This document shows, in pieces, positions 16,585-24,498 of a DNA stretch of 32,435 nucleotides (positions are counted from its first letter, which is position 1; each line of letters opens with the position of its first letter). The position numbers and the translations under genes are program-made. Source of the DNA: Alphaproteobacteria bacterium (GTDB taxonomy: Bacteria; Pseudomonadota; Alphaproteobacteria; JAJUGE01); the NCBI GenBank assembly GCA_029268305.1, contig JAJUGE010000036.1, positions 1-32,435 on the forward strand, written 5' to 3'. Below the pieces are notes generated by a model. That model was not told the DNA's origin and did no database searches. It saw only the letters and a program-made list of their open reading frames with translations.

Positions 16585-17655
16585 TCAGTTGCCGAGCAGG
16601 AAGGGAACGCCGCTCGCCTCGGCCACCGCGCGCACTTCCTCGTAGAGCGTCTCGGTCATGGGAATGCCGGAAACCTTACGCTCCTCGTACGCGGCATATT
16701 CCGGATCGCCGGGCACCATCACCGGTCGCCCTTCGTCCGCCGGCGGAGTTCCGCGAAACATGTCCATGAGGCGATCCATGTCGTCGCGGAACTCGCCTTC
16801 CTCGCGGACGAGGTCCGGGTCTATCGCCAGGAAGAAGTGGCCGATGTTGTTGTACTTTCCCTGCTCGCCGGTTTCCGGATCGCGGCTCATGAACCACGAA
16901 CCGGTCAGCGTCGTGCAAAGGATCTCCACCATCGCCGCCAATCCATAGCCCTTGTGACTGCCGAGCTCCCGCGTACCGCCGAGCGGCGTCAGCCGCCGCA
17001 GCCCGAACGCCTTCTGCGCATCCGTGAGCGGCGCTCCGTCTTCGTCGAGGGCCCAGCCCTCGGGCAACGGCTTGCCGGCACGGCGGGCGATGTTGATCTT
17101 CCCGAACGCGACGGTCGTGGTCGCCATGTCCAGCGCGAACGGCTTGTTACGACGCGCCGGGGCGGCGAAGGCGATGGGGTTGGTACCGAGTCGCGGCTCC
17201 CGTCCGAACGTCGGTACGAGCAAGGGCGACGAGCAGGCGGTCATCGCCATGCCGATCACCCCCTCCTCCGCCGCCATCAAGGAATAGTACCCCGCCGCCC
17301 CGAAATGATTGGAGTTGCGAACGCCGACCATCCCGATACCCGTCTTCTTCGCCTTTTCCACGGCGAGCCGCATGGCCTTGAGCGAGGGTGGATGGCCGAG
17401 CGACCGGTCGGCGTCGATCAACGCCACCGACGCCTTCTCACGCACGATCCGGATATCCGGCGTGGGATTGATCTTCCCTTCCTGGCGGTGCTTGTCGTAC
17501 GCGGGAATCATCCCGACGCCATGCGAGTCGATGCCGCGCAAATCTGTTTCCACCATCACGTGAACGGTCTGGTCCACGTGCTCTTTCGACACGCCCCAAG
17601 AGGAGAATATGGAAGAGAGCTGACGCCGCAGCGTGTCGGCCGAGACGACGATCAT
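16585..17655 (-). CDS. Ldh family (malate/L-lactate/ureidoglycolate type) oxidoreductase, copy 2
   Basis: A 356-residue paralog of the following gene. H45 (GIDSHGVGM), H117 (RNSNHFGAAGYYS) and the lysine in GSHKGYGLAAM are all conserved. By eye roughly half of the residues match copy 1, so the duplication is not recent. It is the first gene of the operon copy 2, copy 1, racemase-like protein. The promoter should lie in 17656-17792, which it shares divergently with an amidase gene. Such pairs can handle different 2-hydroxy acids or different cofactors; that is inference. Confidence 0.92.
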   Translation of the reverse strand: MIVVSADTLRRQLSSIFSSWGVSKEHVDQTVHVMVETDLRGIDSHGVGMIPAYDKHRQEGKINPTPDIRIVREKASVALIDADRSLGHPPSLKAMRLAVEKAKKTGIGMVGVRNSNHFGAAGYYSLMAAEEGVIGMAMTACSSPLLVPTFGREPRLGTNPIAFAAPARRNKPFALDMATTTVAFGKINIARRAGKPLPEGWALDEDGAPLTDAQKAFGLRRLTPLGGTRELGSHKGYGLAAMVEILCTTLTGSWFMSRDPETGEQGKYNNIGHFFLAIDPDLVREEGEFRDDMDRLMDMFRGTPPADEGRPVMVPGDPEYAAYEERKVSGIPMTETLYEEVRAVAEASGVPFLLGN

Positions 17656-17792
17656 CGGGCGATCCTTCGGTGCTGTGCCGGTTCAACCGGCATCGTATGA
17701 GAACCGGCGGCATTCTAGGCGGCGAGCCCGTCAGCCGCTAGGATGATCGCCGCCTTTGGCGCCACTTCCGACGCGGCAGCATGGAGTTCCTG

Positions 17793-19076
17793 ATGGCCAA
17801 TCCTGCGGACCTTTCCGCCATCGAAGCCGGATCCTCGATCGCGGAAGGGCGACTCACCTCCGAGGAACTGGTCGCGGCCTGTCTGGAGCGCATAGAGCAA
17901 CGCGAGAGCGATGTAGGCGCCTGGATTCATCTCGACCCCGACGCGGCAATCGCCGAAGCCCGTCGGCGCGACCAGCAGCCCAAGCGCGGACCGCTGCACG
18001 GCGTCCCGGTGGCGGTCAAGGATATCGTGGATACGGCGGACATGCCGACTGGATGCGGCTCTCCGATCTACGAAGGCCGGCGGCCGTACGCGGATGCCGC
18101 TTGCGTCGCCCTGCTCCGGGCGGCGGGAATGGTCGTGCTTGGAAAGACGGTCACCACCGAGTTCGCCATGCGGACGCCGGGGAAGACCACCAATCCCCAT
18201 AACCGGAAACATACGCCCGGCGGCTCCTCCAGCGGCTCTGCGGCAGCGGTGGCGGCCGGCATGGCCCCGCTCGCGATCGGCACCCAGACAGCGGGGTCGG
18301 TGATCCGGCCGGCCGCCTATTGCGGCATCGTCGGCTACAAGCCGACTTACGGCCGGATTCCGCGTGCCGGGGTGAAGCTGATTTCCGAGTCGCTCGATAC
18401 CGTTGGCGTGATGGCGCGCTCCGTCGCGGATGCGGCAATGTTCGCGGCCGTGCTGGAAGGCACCCCATACAAGCCACCGGCACCGCTCGAGCAGCCACCG
18501 GTGTTCGGATTGTGCCGCAGCCCGGCCTGGCCCGAGATCGAGCCGGCGAGCGAAACGGGGTTGAATGTGGCGGCGGATCGGGCGCGCCGGGCGGGTGCCG
18601 AAGTCATCGAAGTCACGTTGCCGTCGATCTTCGACGAAGCCGGAAACGCCCACGCGGTGATGATGGCATACGAGGTGTCGCGTATGCTCGCGTACGAGCG
18701 CGAGAACCATTGGGACAAGCTCAGCACGCCCCTCAAGCGGACGATCAATGACGGGCGCGTCTACAGCCGGGAGCAGTACGACGAAGCGCGTAATGTCCAG
18801 GCGCAGTGCCGGGCCGCGATCTGGGAGGTGCTGGACGACGTCGACGTGCTGCTGACGCCGTCCGCCCCCGGGGACGCTCCGGAAGGCCTCGCCTGGACCG
18901 GCAACCCCGTCTTCAACCGCATCTGGACCATGGTCGGGGTGCCGTGCGTGACCGTGCCCGGCATCAGCTCCGAGCGAGGCCTTCCCGTCGGCATCCAGGT
19001 CGTGGGTGCCGTGGGCCGCGCCGCCCGCACCCTCGCCTGCGCCGCCTGGCTGCACGACGCGCTGCGGGCTGCCTGA
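17793..19076 (+). CDS. Amidase signature family protein (third amidase)
   Basis: A 427-residue amidase. The triad is K76 (VPVAVKDIVDTADMPT), S145 (TPGGSSSGSAAAVAAG) and S169 (GTQTAGSVIRPAAYCG). The start is set at the ATG at 17793 because GGAG lies six bases before it; an ATG at 17781 would add four residues and overlap that SD. It is more distant from the tandem amidase pair at 6605-9492 than those are from each other: shorter, with the GGSSSGSA form of the motif. It is divergent from the Ldh pair with about 137 bases between and ends seven bases before a convergent CoA transferase gene. A catabolic amide or ureide hydrolase is likely; substrate unknown. Confidence 0.92.
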   Translation: MANPADLSAIEAGSSIAEGRLTSEELVAACLERIEQRESDVGAWIHLDPDAAIAEARRRDQQPKRGPLHGVPVAVKDIVDTADMPTGCGSPIYEGRRPYADAACVALLRAAGMVVLGKTVTTEFAMRTPGKTTNPHNRKHTPGGSSSGSAAAVAAGMAPLAIGTQTAGSVIRPAAYCGIVGYKPTYGRIPRAGVKLISESLDTVGVMARSVADAAMFAAVLEGTPYKPPAPLEQPPVFGLCRSPAWPEIEPASETGLNVAADRARRAGAEVIEVTLPSIFDEAGNAHAVMMAYEVSRMLAYERENHWDKLSTPLKRTINDGRVYSREQYDEARNVQAQCRAAIWEVLDDVDVLLTPSAPGDAPEGLAWTGNPVFNRIWTMVGVPCVTVPGISSERGLPVGIQVVGAVGRAARTLACAAWLHDALRAA

Positions 19077-19083
19077 ACCGGCC

Positions 19084-20220
19084 CTAGTTACGGTTACGGA
19101 ACCGGCTCAGAATCTCGTCGGTATGCTCGCCGAGATTGGGCGTCCGCCGGCGCGGCACCGGTCGCTCGCCGTCGATCGATAGCGGCAGGCCGTACATGCG
19201 CACGCCGGTCTCCGGCTCGCTGCAAACCATCCCCAGCGCCTCCGTCTGGTGATCGGTCGCGGCTTGGCCGACCGTGTTGATCGGCGCGTTCGGAATGCCT
19301 TCGGCGTCCAGCTTCTCACGCCAGTATGCCTGTGGCTGGCGCAGCAGCTCCTCCTGCAGCATCGGCAAGAGAATCTGCCGATTCGAGTTGCGATCGGCGA
19401 CGGTGCGAAAGCGCGGATCTTCCGCCCACTCCGGCCGTCCGAGCACCTTGCACAGCCGTGCGAAAAGGCGGTTGTTGCCGGCCGCGATCATCATCGCCTG
19501 CGTCGCTGTCTCGAAGACCTGATAGGGGACGAGATTGGCATTGGCGTTGCCGTGCCGCGGCGGCTCCTCGCCGGTCAGCATAAAGCTGGCCGCCTGGCCA
19601 TAGACCCAGGTGAGCGCGGTCTCGAGCAGCGAGGTATTCACCACACCGCCCTTGCCGGTGGCGTCGCGCCGGCGCAGGGCGGCGAGAATGCCGATCGCCG
19701 ACCACATGCCGGTGCCGGGGTCCACGATCGAAGGGCCGGTGCGCAGCGGCGGCCCCTCGGGCTCTCCATTGACGGCCATGATGCCGGAGTAGGCGTGGCC
19801 GAGCGGCTCGTAACCAGGCTTGCGGCGGAGCGGTCCCTTGTGGCCGAACGCCGACACCTCGCAGTAGACGAGGCGTGGGTTCAGTTCCAGCATCGCCTCG
19901 GCTCCGAGGCCGAGCTCTTCGGAGAGGCCCGGGCGGAGATTGTGCACCAGGACGTCGGCCTCCGAGATCAGACGCCGGAAGCTCGCCATTTCCTCCGGAT
20001 TCTTGAAGTCGACCACGATCGACCGCTTGTTGTGATTGAGCAGATGGAAGGCGAGCGGCACCGTCCTGTCTCCAGCCTTCACCAGCCAGCCGCGGGCATC
20101 GTCGCCACCCGGCTTCTCCACCTTGATCACGTCGGCTCCGAGGTCGCCGAGAATGGTGGCCGCGAACGGGCCGGCGATGTTCTGGCCGATCTCGATCACT
20201 CTGATTCCGCTGAGTGGCAT
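19084..20220 (-). CDS. CaiB/BaiF family CoA transferase
   Basis: A 378-residue class III CoA transferase. The N-terminal Rossmann part reads IRVIEIGQNIAGPFAATILG with GADVIKVEKPGGDDAR; the catalytic Asp is D167 in GPSIVDPGTGMW; the tail has GIPNAPINTVGQ. The ATG at 20220 is chosen because GGAGG lies eight bases upstream; longer in-frame starts at 20235 and 20295 lack this. It moves CoA between acyl-CoAs and a free carboxylic acid; substrate not assignable, but such enzymes fit the dehydrogenases and amidases nearby. It is 28 bases downstream of the AI-2E-type membrane protein gene on the same strand. Confidence 0.93.
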   Translation of the reverse strand: MPLSGIRVIEIGQNIAGPFAATILGDLGADVIKVEKPGGDDARGWLVKAGDRTVPLAFHLLNHNKRSIVVDFKNPEEMASFRRLISEADVLVHNLRPGLSEELGLGAEAMLELNPRLVYCEVSAFGHKGPLRRKPGYEPLGHAYSGIMAVNGEPEGPPLRTGPSIVDPGTGMWSAIGILAALRRRDATGKGGVVNTSLLETALTWVYGQAASFMLTGEEPPRHGNANANLVPYQVFETATQAMMIAAGNNRLFARLCKVLGRPEWAEDPRFRTVADRNSNRQILLPMLQEELLRQPQAYWREKLDAEGIPNAPINTVGQAATDHQTEALGMVCSEPETGVRMYGLPLSIDGERPVPRRRTPNLGEHTDEILSRFRNRN

Positions 20221-20248
20221 GCTCTTCGCCTCCATCGATGTACGTCGC

Positions 20249-21319
20249 TTACTGAGCAGCCATCCTGCCTGCGGACCGGCTCCTCGGCCAGGCACGGAGG
20301 ACGGCCTGAATTACTGTGGCCAGAGGCACGGCGAAGAACACGCCCCAGAAGCCCCAGAGACCTCCGAAGAACAGGATTGCCGCGATGATCGCCACCGGAT
20401 GCAGGTTGACGGCTTCACTGAAGAGGATTGTCGCCAGGATGTTGCCGTCGAGCGCCTGGATGATGCCATAGGCGATCAGGACCCAGAGAAGCTCGGAGGA
20501 CATCCCCCACTGCAGATAGGCGGCGATCCCGACGGGGAGCATCACCACCGCAGCGCCGATATAGGGCACCAGCACCGAGAGCCCGGTGATCGCTGCCAAC
20601 AGGGCTGAGTACTGGAGGTCGAAGAGCGCGAAGACCACGAACGTGACCGCGGCAACGATCAGGATCTCGATCGCCTTGCCTCGGACAAAATTGCCGATCT
20701 GCGCGTCGACCTCGTTCCAGACTTGGGTTGCGAGCTCTCGCTCTTGCGGCAGGAAGCTCGTGAACCATTGGACGAGCAGGTCGCGGTCCTTCACGAGGAA
20801 AAACACCAGGAACGGAACCAGGATCAGGTAGACGACCATCGTGATGAGCGCGACGAGCGACGAGAACGAGTAACTCAGAAGCTGCTGCGTGAGAATGAAC
20901 ACCTCCGCCTGCAACCGGCGCAGGAATTGATCCGCCTGTTCCTGCGTGACGAAGTTCGGGTAGCGCTCCGGCAGTTCCATCAGGAGCAATCGCGTCTGGT
21001 TCATGATGTCCGGCAACTGACCGAACAGTTGGGTGACCTGCCCGAGCAGCAACGGCAGCAGCACGAACGCCATCAGCAGCAGAGCTACCAGGAAGGCGGT
21101 GAAAACCGCGATCACGGCGGCCAGGTGCGGTATCCCGATCCGCTTCAGCCGCGCAACCAGACCCTGCAGCAGGTATGCGATCACGATCGCCGCGACGAGC
21201 GGCGCCAGCATGTTGGCGAGAAACACGATCGCCGCCGTGAGGATCACCAGCAGCACCGTGAGCAGCACGACCTGCGGGTTCGAGAAATGCCGCTCGAACC
21301 AGTCGCGCAACAGCTTCAT
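20249..21319 (-). CDS. AI-2E family transporter (PerM-type membrane protein)
   Basis: A 356-residue integral membrane protein with about seven or eight hydrophobic segments. Family marks include NMLAPLVAAIVIAYLLQGLV, VPFLVFFLVKDRDLLVQWF, SVLVPYIGAAVVMLPVGIAA and GGLWGFWGVFFAVPLATVI. The ATG at 21319 (MKLLRDWFERHF) precedes the first membrane segment; the frame stays open to 21409 without homology. The family is named for a proposed autoinducer-2 exporter but includes Na+/H+ antiporters and permeases of unknown cargo, so the name should not be read as a function. The CoA transferase gene follows after 28 bases. Confidence 0.9.
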   Translation of the reverse strand: MKLLRDWFERHFSNPQVVLLTVLLVILTAAIVFLANMLAPLVAAIVIAYLLQGLVARLKRIGIPHLAAVIAVFTAFLVALLLMAFVLLPLLLGQVTQLFGQLPDIMNQTRLLLMELPERYPNFVTQEQADQFLRRLQAEVFILTQQLLSYSFSSLVALITMVVYLILVPFLVFFLVKDRDLLVQWFTSFLPQERELATQVWNEVDAQIGNFVRGKAIEILIVAAVTFVVFALFDLQYSALLAAITGLSVLVPYIGAAVVMLPVGIAAYLQWGMSSELLWVLIAYGIIQALDGNILATILFSEAVNLHPVAIIAAILFFGGLWGFWGVFFAVPLATVIQAVLRAWPRSRSAGRMAAQ

Positions 21320-21464
21320 CGGTGTCCCCGGCCGGATCTGACGCCTCCTGCAAAGCCGAATTGTCGAGGATCGGGTCTGACGCGGCAATACGCACGGCGC
21401 CTTTTGCACCGTCGGGGGCCGGTGATAGCATCCAAGTCGAGGAAGCTATGGACGGACCGCCGTC

Positions 21465-21809
21465 ATGCCCGTCGAGACGCGGACGCTGCTGTTCGACAAG
21501 GACGAGCTCAGCGAAGCTGTGCGCGATCATCTCGTTCGCAAGGGACTGGCATCTGTGGAAGACCGGCTCAACACGCTCGACGTCGAGCCGGATACCAAGG
21601 GCACTGTGGTAGCTGGCTTGGTCGACGGCAGCGGCGCGTCGCGGAAGCTCGAGCTGAGCTACGGTGACGTGACGAAAGCCCTGATCCAGTATTGCCGGGC
21701 TCACCAGATCCCGCTCCCCCGCTATGGCGACAAGCAGCTCGCGCCCGCCGGCGACGGCATGGCCCTGATGGTGAGGATGGTATTCTCTCGCCCGGATCGG
21801 CCGGCGTAG
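21465..21809 (+). CDS. Conserved hypothetical protein with an internal repeat
   Basis: A 114-residue protein I cannot name. It seems to be built of two similar units of about 45 residues, 8-52 and 62-107. Each has a short strand, a DELSEAVRDHLVRKG- or GDVTKALIQYCRAHQ-like helix, a basic stretch and then a hydrophobic strand (GTVVAGLV; MALMVRMVF). The second unit (YCRAHQIPLPRYGDKQL) recalls small hypothetical proteins seen in Rhodospirillales. The SD is weak (GGACGG); a stronger SD-like GAGGAAG precedes an ATG at 21448, but that frame is not coding. It is divergent from the AI-2E gene and 60 bases upstream of the hydroxyacid dehydrogenase. No function is proposed. Confidence 0.65.
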   Translation: MPVETRTLLFDKDELSEAVRDHLVRKGLASVEDRLNTLDVEPDTKGTVVAGLVDGSGASRKLELSYGDVTKALIQYCRAHQIPLPRYGDKQLAPAGDGMALMVRMVFSRPDRPA

Positions 21810-21869
21810 AGTTCTTGCCGCAATATCTCCGGCGTTCGCCGGTTCACGTTCACCCGAGGAGAGACACCG

Positions 21870-22835
21870 ATGCCGAAGATTGCCGTCCTGGACGATTACC
21901 AGCATATCGCCCTGACGATGGCGGACTGGACCGCGCTCGGGTCGTCTGCCGAGGTGACGGTCTTCAACGATCACGAAGCCGACGAGAGCGCCCTCGCCCG
22001 ACGTCTCGCGGATTTCGACGTTATCTGCGTCATGCGTGAACGCACGCCAATGCCGCGAACACTGCTCGAGCGGCTGCCGAACTTGCGGCTGCTCGTCACC
22101 ACCGGTGCGCGCAATGCCTCGATCGACATGGAGGCCGCCACAGAGAAAGGCATCACCGTCTGCCATACCCGCGGCAAGATGCATCCCACGCCGGAGCTGA
22201 CCTGGGGGCTGATCCTGGCGCTTGCGCGGCACATCCCCTTCGAGCACGGGCAGATGCAGAAGGGCAACGGGCAAACGACCGTGGGTCGCACCCTGAACGG
22301 CTCGACGCTCGGCCTGCTCGGCCTAGGCCGACTGGGATCGCAGGTGGCGGACTACGGCAAGGCGTTCGGCATGAACCTGATCGCTTGGAGTCAGAATCTC
22401 ACCGAAGAGAGGGCGGCAGAACAGGGAGCGAAGAGGGTCGAGAAAGACGAGCTCTTCAGCCAGGCCGACTTCATCTCGATCCATCTGGTGCTGAGCGAAC
22501 GGACACGGGCGCTGGTCGGGAAACACGAGCTCGGCCTGATGAAGCCGACCGCATATCTGGTCAATACCTCGCGCGGTCCGATCGTCGATGAAGACGCGTT
22601 GGTGGCGGCGCTGCAGGAGAAGGTGATCGCCGGCGCGGGTCTCGATACATACGGCACCGAGCCGTTGCCCGCCGATCATCCACTGCGCTCCCTCGACAAC
22701 GTCGTCCTGACGCCGCATCTCGGCTACGTGACGGAAGACACGATGGAGGTCTTCTACAAGGATACGGTCGAGAACATAAAGGCGTGGATGGACGGCAGGC
22801 CGGTGCGGGTCCTCAACCCCGAGACCCTGAAGTAG
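21870..22835 (+). CDS. D-2-hydroxyacid dehydrogenase family protein
   Basis: A 321-residue NAD(P)-dependent dehydrogenase of the phosphoglycerate/formate dehydrogenase superfamily. Rossmann motif GLGRLG (151-156); catalytic R235 (VNTSRGPIVDE), E264 (YGTEPLP) and H283 (TPHLGYVTED). GAGGAGAG precedes the ATG. Members reduce 2-keto acids to D-2-hydroxy acids or the reverse. The GKMHPTPELTWGLILALAR segment is typical of a large subgroup of unknown substrate. It may share a transcript with the preceding hypothetical gene. Its end lies nine bases from a convergent small membrane-protein ORF. Confidence 0.93.
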   Translation: MPKIAVLDDYQHIALTMADWTALGSSAEVTVFNDHEADESALARRLADFDVICVMRERTPMPRTLLERLPNLRLLVTTGARNASIDMEAATEKGITVCHTRGKMHPTPELTWGLILALARHIPFEHGQMQKGNGQTTVGRTLNGSTLGLLGLGRLGSQVADYGKAFGMNLIAWSQNLTEERAAEQGAKRVEKDELFSQADFISIHLVLSERTRALVGKHELGLMKPTAYLVNTSRGPIVDEDALVAALQEKVIAGAGLDTYGTEPLPADHPLRSLDNVVLTPHLGYVTEDTMEVFYKDTVENIKAWMDGRPVRVLNPETLK

Positions 22836-22844
22836 TGTCGGCGC

Positions 22845-22961
22845 TCATTGCGGGGTCGGCACGGGCGCGACCGAAGGCTGCAGCAACGCGAAGCCGAGAG
22901 CGAGGAGTACGACCAGCGAGGCCGTCAACAGCACCACCAGCAAGGCTTTCCGCCTGCGCAT
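22845..22961 (-). CDS. 38-residue predicted membrane peptide at the end of the PQQ operon
   Basis: A short ORF in a place where no gene would normally be called. It starts at an ATG at 22961, nine bases after the stop of the reductase gene, with TAGGAG (in the mRNA) spaced 8 bases before it. The product begins MRRRKALLVV, continues with one hydrophobic stretch of about 20 residues (LLTASLVVLLALGFALLQ) and ends in a Pro/Val tail (SVAPVPTPQ). Positive N-terminal residues suggest the N-terminus stays inside. The spacing and SD indicate translation with the reductase. It could be a small subunit or stabiliser of that membrane protein. No homology is known to me. Confidence 0.55.
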   Translation of the reverse strand: MRRRKALLVVLLTASLVVLLALGFALLQPSVAPVPTPQ

Positions 22962-22970
22962 CGCCTGCTC

Positions 22971-24299
22971 CTATACGAGATTGAAGATCTCGACCTTGAT
23001 CTGCCGGAGGGGTACGCCGAGTGCCGTCAGCCCGTCTTCCGCAGCAGCCAGGAGCGGCGGCGGCCCACAGACGAAGTATGACATCTCGGCCCGTTTAGCG
23101 GTCGACAGAAGGCGGTTGAGCATTTCCTTCGTGACGAAGCCGCTCTCGCCTTCCCAGTCCTCCGGCGGCTCTTCGAGAACGTGTACGAGATCGAGCTGGA
23201 GACGGCTGCGGAGATCTTCCAGCTCTTCGCGGAAGGTCACGTCGTCCCAGTTGCGGTTGGCATAGAACAGCTGAAAGGGGCGACGGTCGCCCCGCTCGGC
23301 CATGCTCCGCAACATGCTCATCACCGGCGTGATACCGACGCCGCCGACGATGCCGACAAAGCCCGGCGTATCTCGATAGCGGTCGATGCTGAACATCCCA
23401 TAAGGGCCATCCAGATAAACCGCCTCTCCCCGCTTGAAACTCCTGATCGTGCCAGTGCGATCGCCGAGCGCCTTGATCGTGAATTCGAGCCGCGGGAGCT
23501 TTTCCGGAGGCGAGGAAATGGAGAAGGGATGCTCGCGCAGAAGAAAAGGCGATGAGCGAAGCGTGAGCCAGGCGAACTGGCCCGGCATGAAACGCTTCAG
23601 CCCGCGGTGCCCGTCCGGTACCAGAGCCAAGGTCCACGAGTTGCCACGCTCTTCACGAACCTCGTCGACACGGTAGGGGTGTCGTAGCTGGCTCCATGGC
23701 TTCACCACTCGGACCCAAAGCAGAAGCAGAACCCAGAACAATGTCGCGGTCAGCCACATCGCCCGCTTGCCCGGTGCTTCGGTGTAGTAGCCGACGCCGA
23801 GAATGTGGGCGACCGCCGCGGCAAAACCGATCGTGGCGAAGAATACGTGCGAGTACCGCCACAGCCCATACTCCAATCTCAACTGGGCGCGCCATTGCGA
23901 GGTGACGACTGCGAGGGCGAACATCACGAGTGCCGCCCTCCCCATCGTCAACTCCCAGGGTGCTTTGCGAGGGTCGATCGTCTCTCCCAGCGCTTCGTCG
24001 TAGCCGATCCAGATGATGAGAAAGTGGGCAAGAACCACGAACAGCGCGACAATCGCGAGGTAGCGGTGGAAATAATAGATGACGTCGATTCCGAAGGGCG
24101 CGGTGGCTCGCCGGAACCGGGCGGTCAGGGCGAATTGCACCCCCATCATCGCCATGCCGGCGAATCCGAGAGCCATCGCGAAATCCCACCAGAATTCGAC
24201 CCCGGGCGGCATCTCTCCCATCAGCAGCACCAGCAGCGGCGCGGTAACGAGGAGGAGATAGATGGCAACCCATGGCAGCGCGCTCGAAATCTGCTTCAC
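22971..24299 (-). CDS. Ferric reductase-like di-heme flavocytochrome with FAD/NAD(P)H domain
   Basis: A 442-residue protein that should move electrons from NAD(P)H through FAD and two b-haems across the membrane. About six membrane segments at the N-terminus carry H78 and H92, and H151 and H165: both pairs are H-x13-H, the NOX/ferric-reductase haem pattern. The soluble half has REHPFSISS for FAD (255-263), GIVGGVGITPVMSML for the nucleotide (316-330) and YFVCGPPPLL (408-417). The start is a GTG at 24299 overlapping the stop of a 64-codon ORF as GTGA; that pattern recurs in this operon. The gene lies directly downstream of pqqE and may feed or use electrons in PQQ-linked metabolism, which is inference. 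Confidence 0.88.
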   Translation of the reverse strand: MKQISSALPWVAIYLLLVTAPLLVLLMGEMPPGVEFWWDFAMALGFAGMAMMGVQFALTARFRRATAPFGIDVIYYFHRYLAIVALFVVLAHFLIIWIGYDEALGETIDPRKAPWELTMGRAALVMFALAVVTSQWRAQLRLEYGLWRYSHVFFATIGFAAAVAHILGVGYYTEAPGKRAMWLTATLFWVLLLLWVRVVKPWSQLRHPYRVDEVREERGNSWTLALVPDGHRGLKRFMPGQFAWLTLRSSPFLLREHPFSISSPPEKLPRLEFTIKALGDRTGTIRSFKRGEAVYLDGPYGMFSIDRYRDTPGFVGIVGGVGITPVMSMLRSMAERGDRRPFQLFYANRNWDDVTFREELEDLRSRLQLDLVHVLEEPPEDWEGESGFVTKEMLNRLLSTAKRAEMSYFVCGPPPLLAAAEDGLTALGVPLRQIKVEIFNLV

Positions 24300-24490
24300 C
24301 CGGGGTCCTCTCTCGCTGCCTCCGGCTCGGTGGGATGCCCGATGCCCCGCCAGTAACGCTCGAGCGATGAAACGGGTCGGCAGAGGGAGCGAAATTCGCG
24401 TCGGAAGATCGAAAAGGCCCCGCTGATCGAAGGTGCGGCCTCGAAGCCGAAGAGAATGAGGCCCGGCAACGTGCAGATGCGAGCCCCCAC
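24296..24490 (-). CDS. Possible 64-residue protein between pqqE and the reductase
   Basis: Starts at a GTG eight bases after the pqqE stop and ends in a GTGA overlap with the reductase start, so it fits the spacing of the operon exactly. Third codon positions are G or C in about three quarters of codons, as in real genes here. The product runs GLILFGFEAAPSISGAF, then a basic/aromatic part (FRREFRSLCRPVSSLERYW) and a polar end. I know no family for it. GGAAGG lies next to the GTG but is too close for an ideal SD; translation would depend on coupling. A chance open frame remains possible. Confidence 0.45.
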   Translation of the reverse strand: MGARICTLPGLILFGFEAAPSISGAFSIFRREFRSLCRPVSSLERYWRGIGHPTEPEAAREDPG

Positions 24491-24498
24491 CCTTCCGG

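Noticed and set aside
21448..21612. ATG at 21448 with a good SD-like GAGGAAG
   Set aside because: The frame gives a Cys/Ser/Arg-rich product and conflicts with the better hypothetical protein starting at 21465.
20415..22274. A leftward open frame of about 620 codons
   Set aside because: It overlaps the AI-2E gene in another frame and the hydroxyacid dehydrogenase on the other strand; no motifs are visible.
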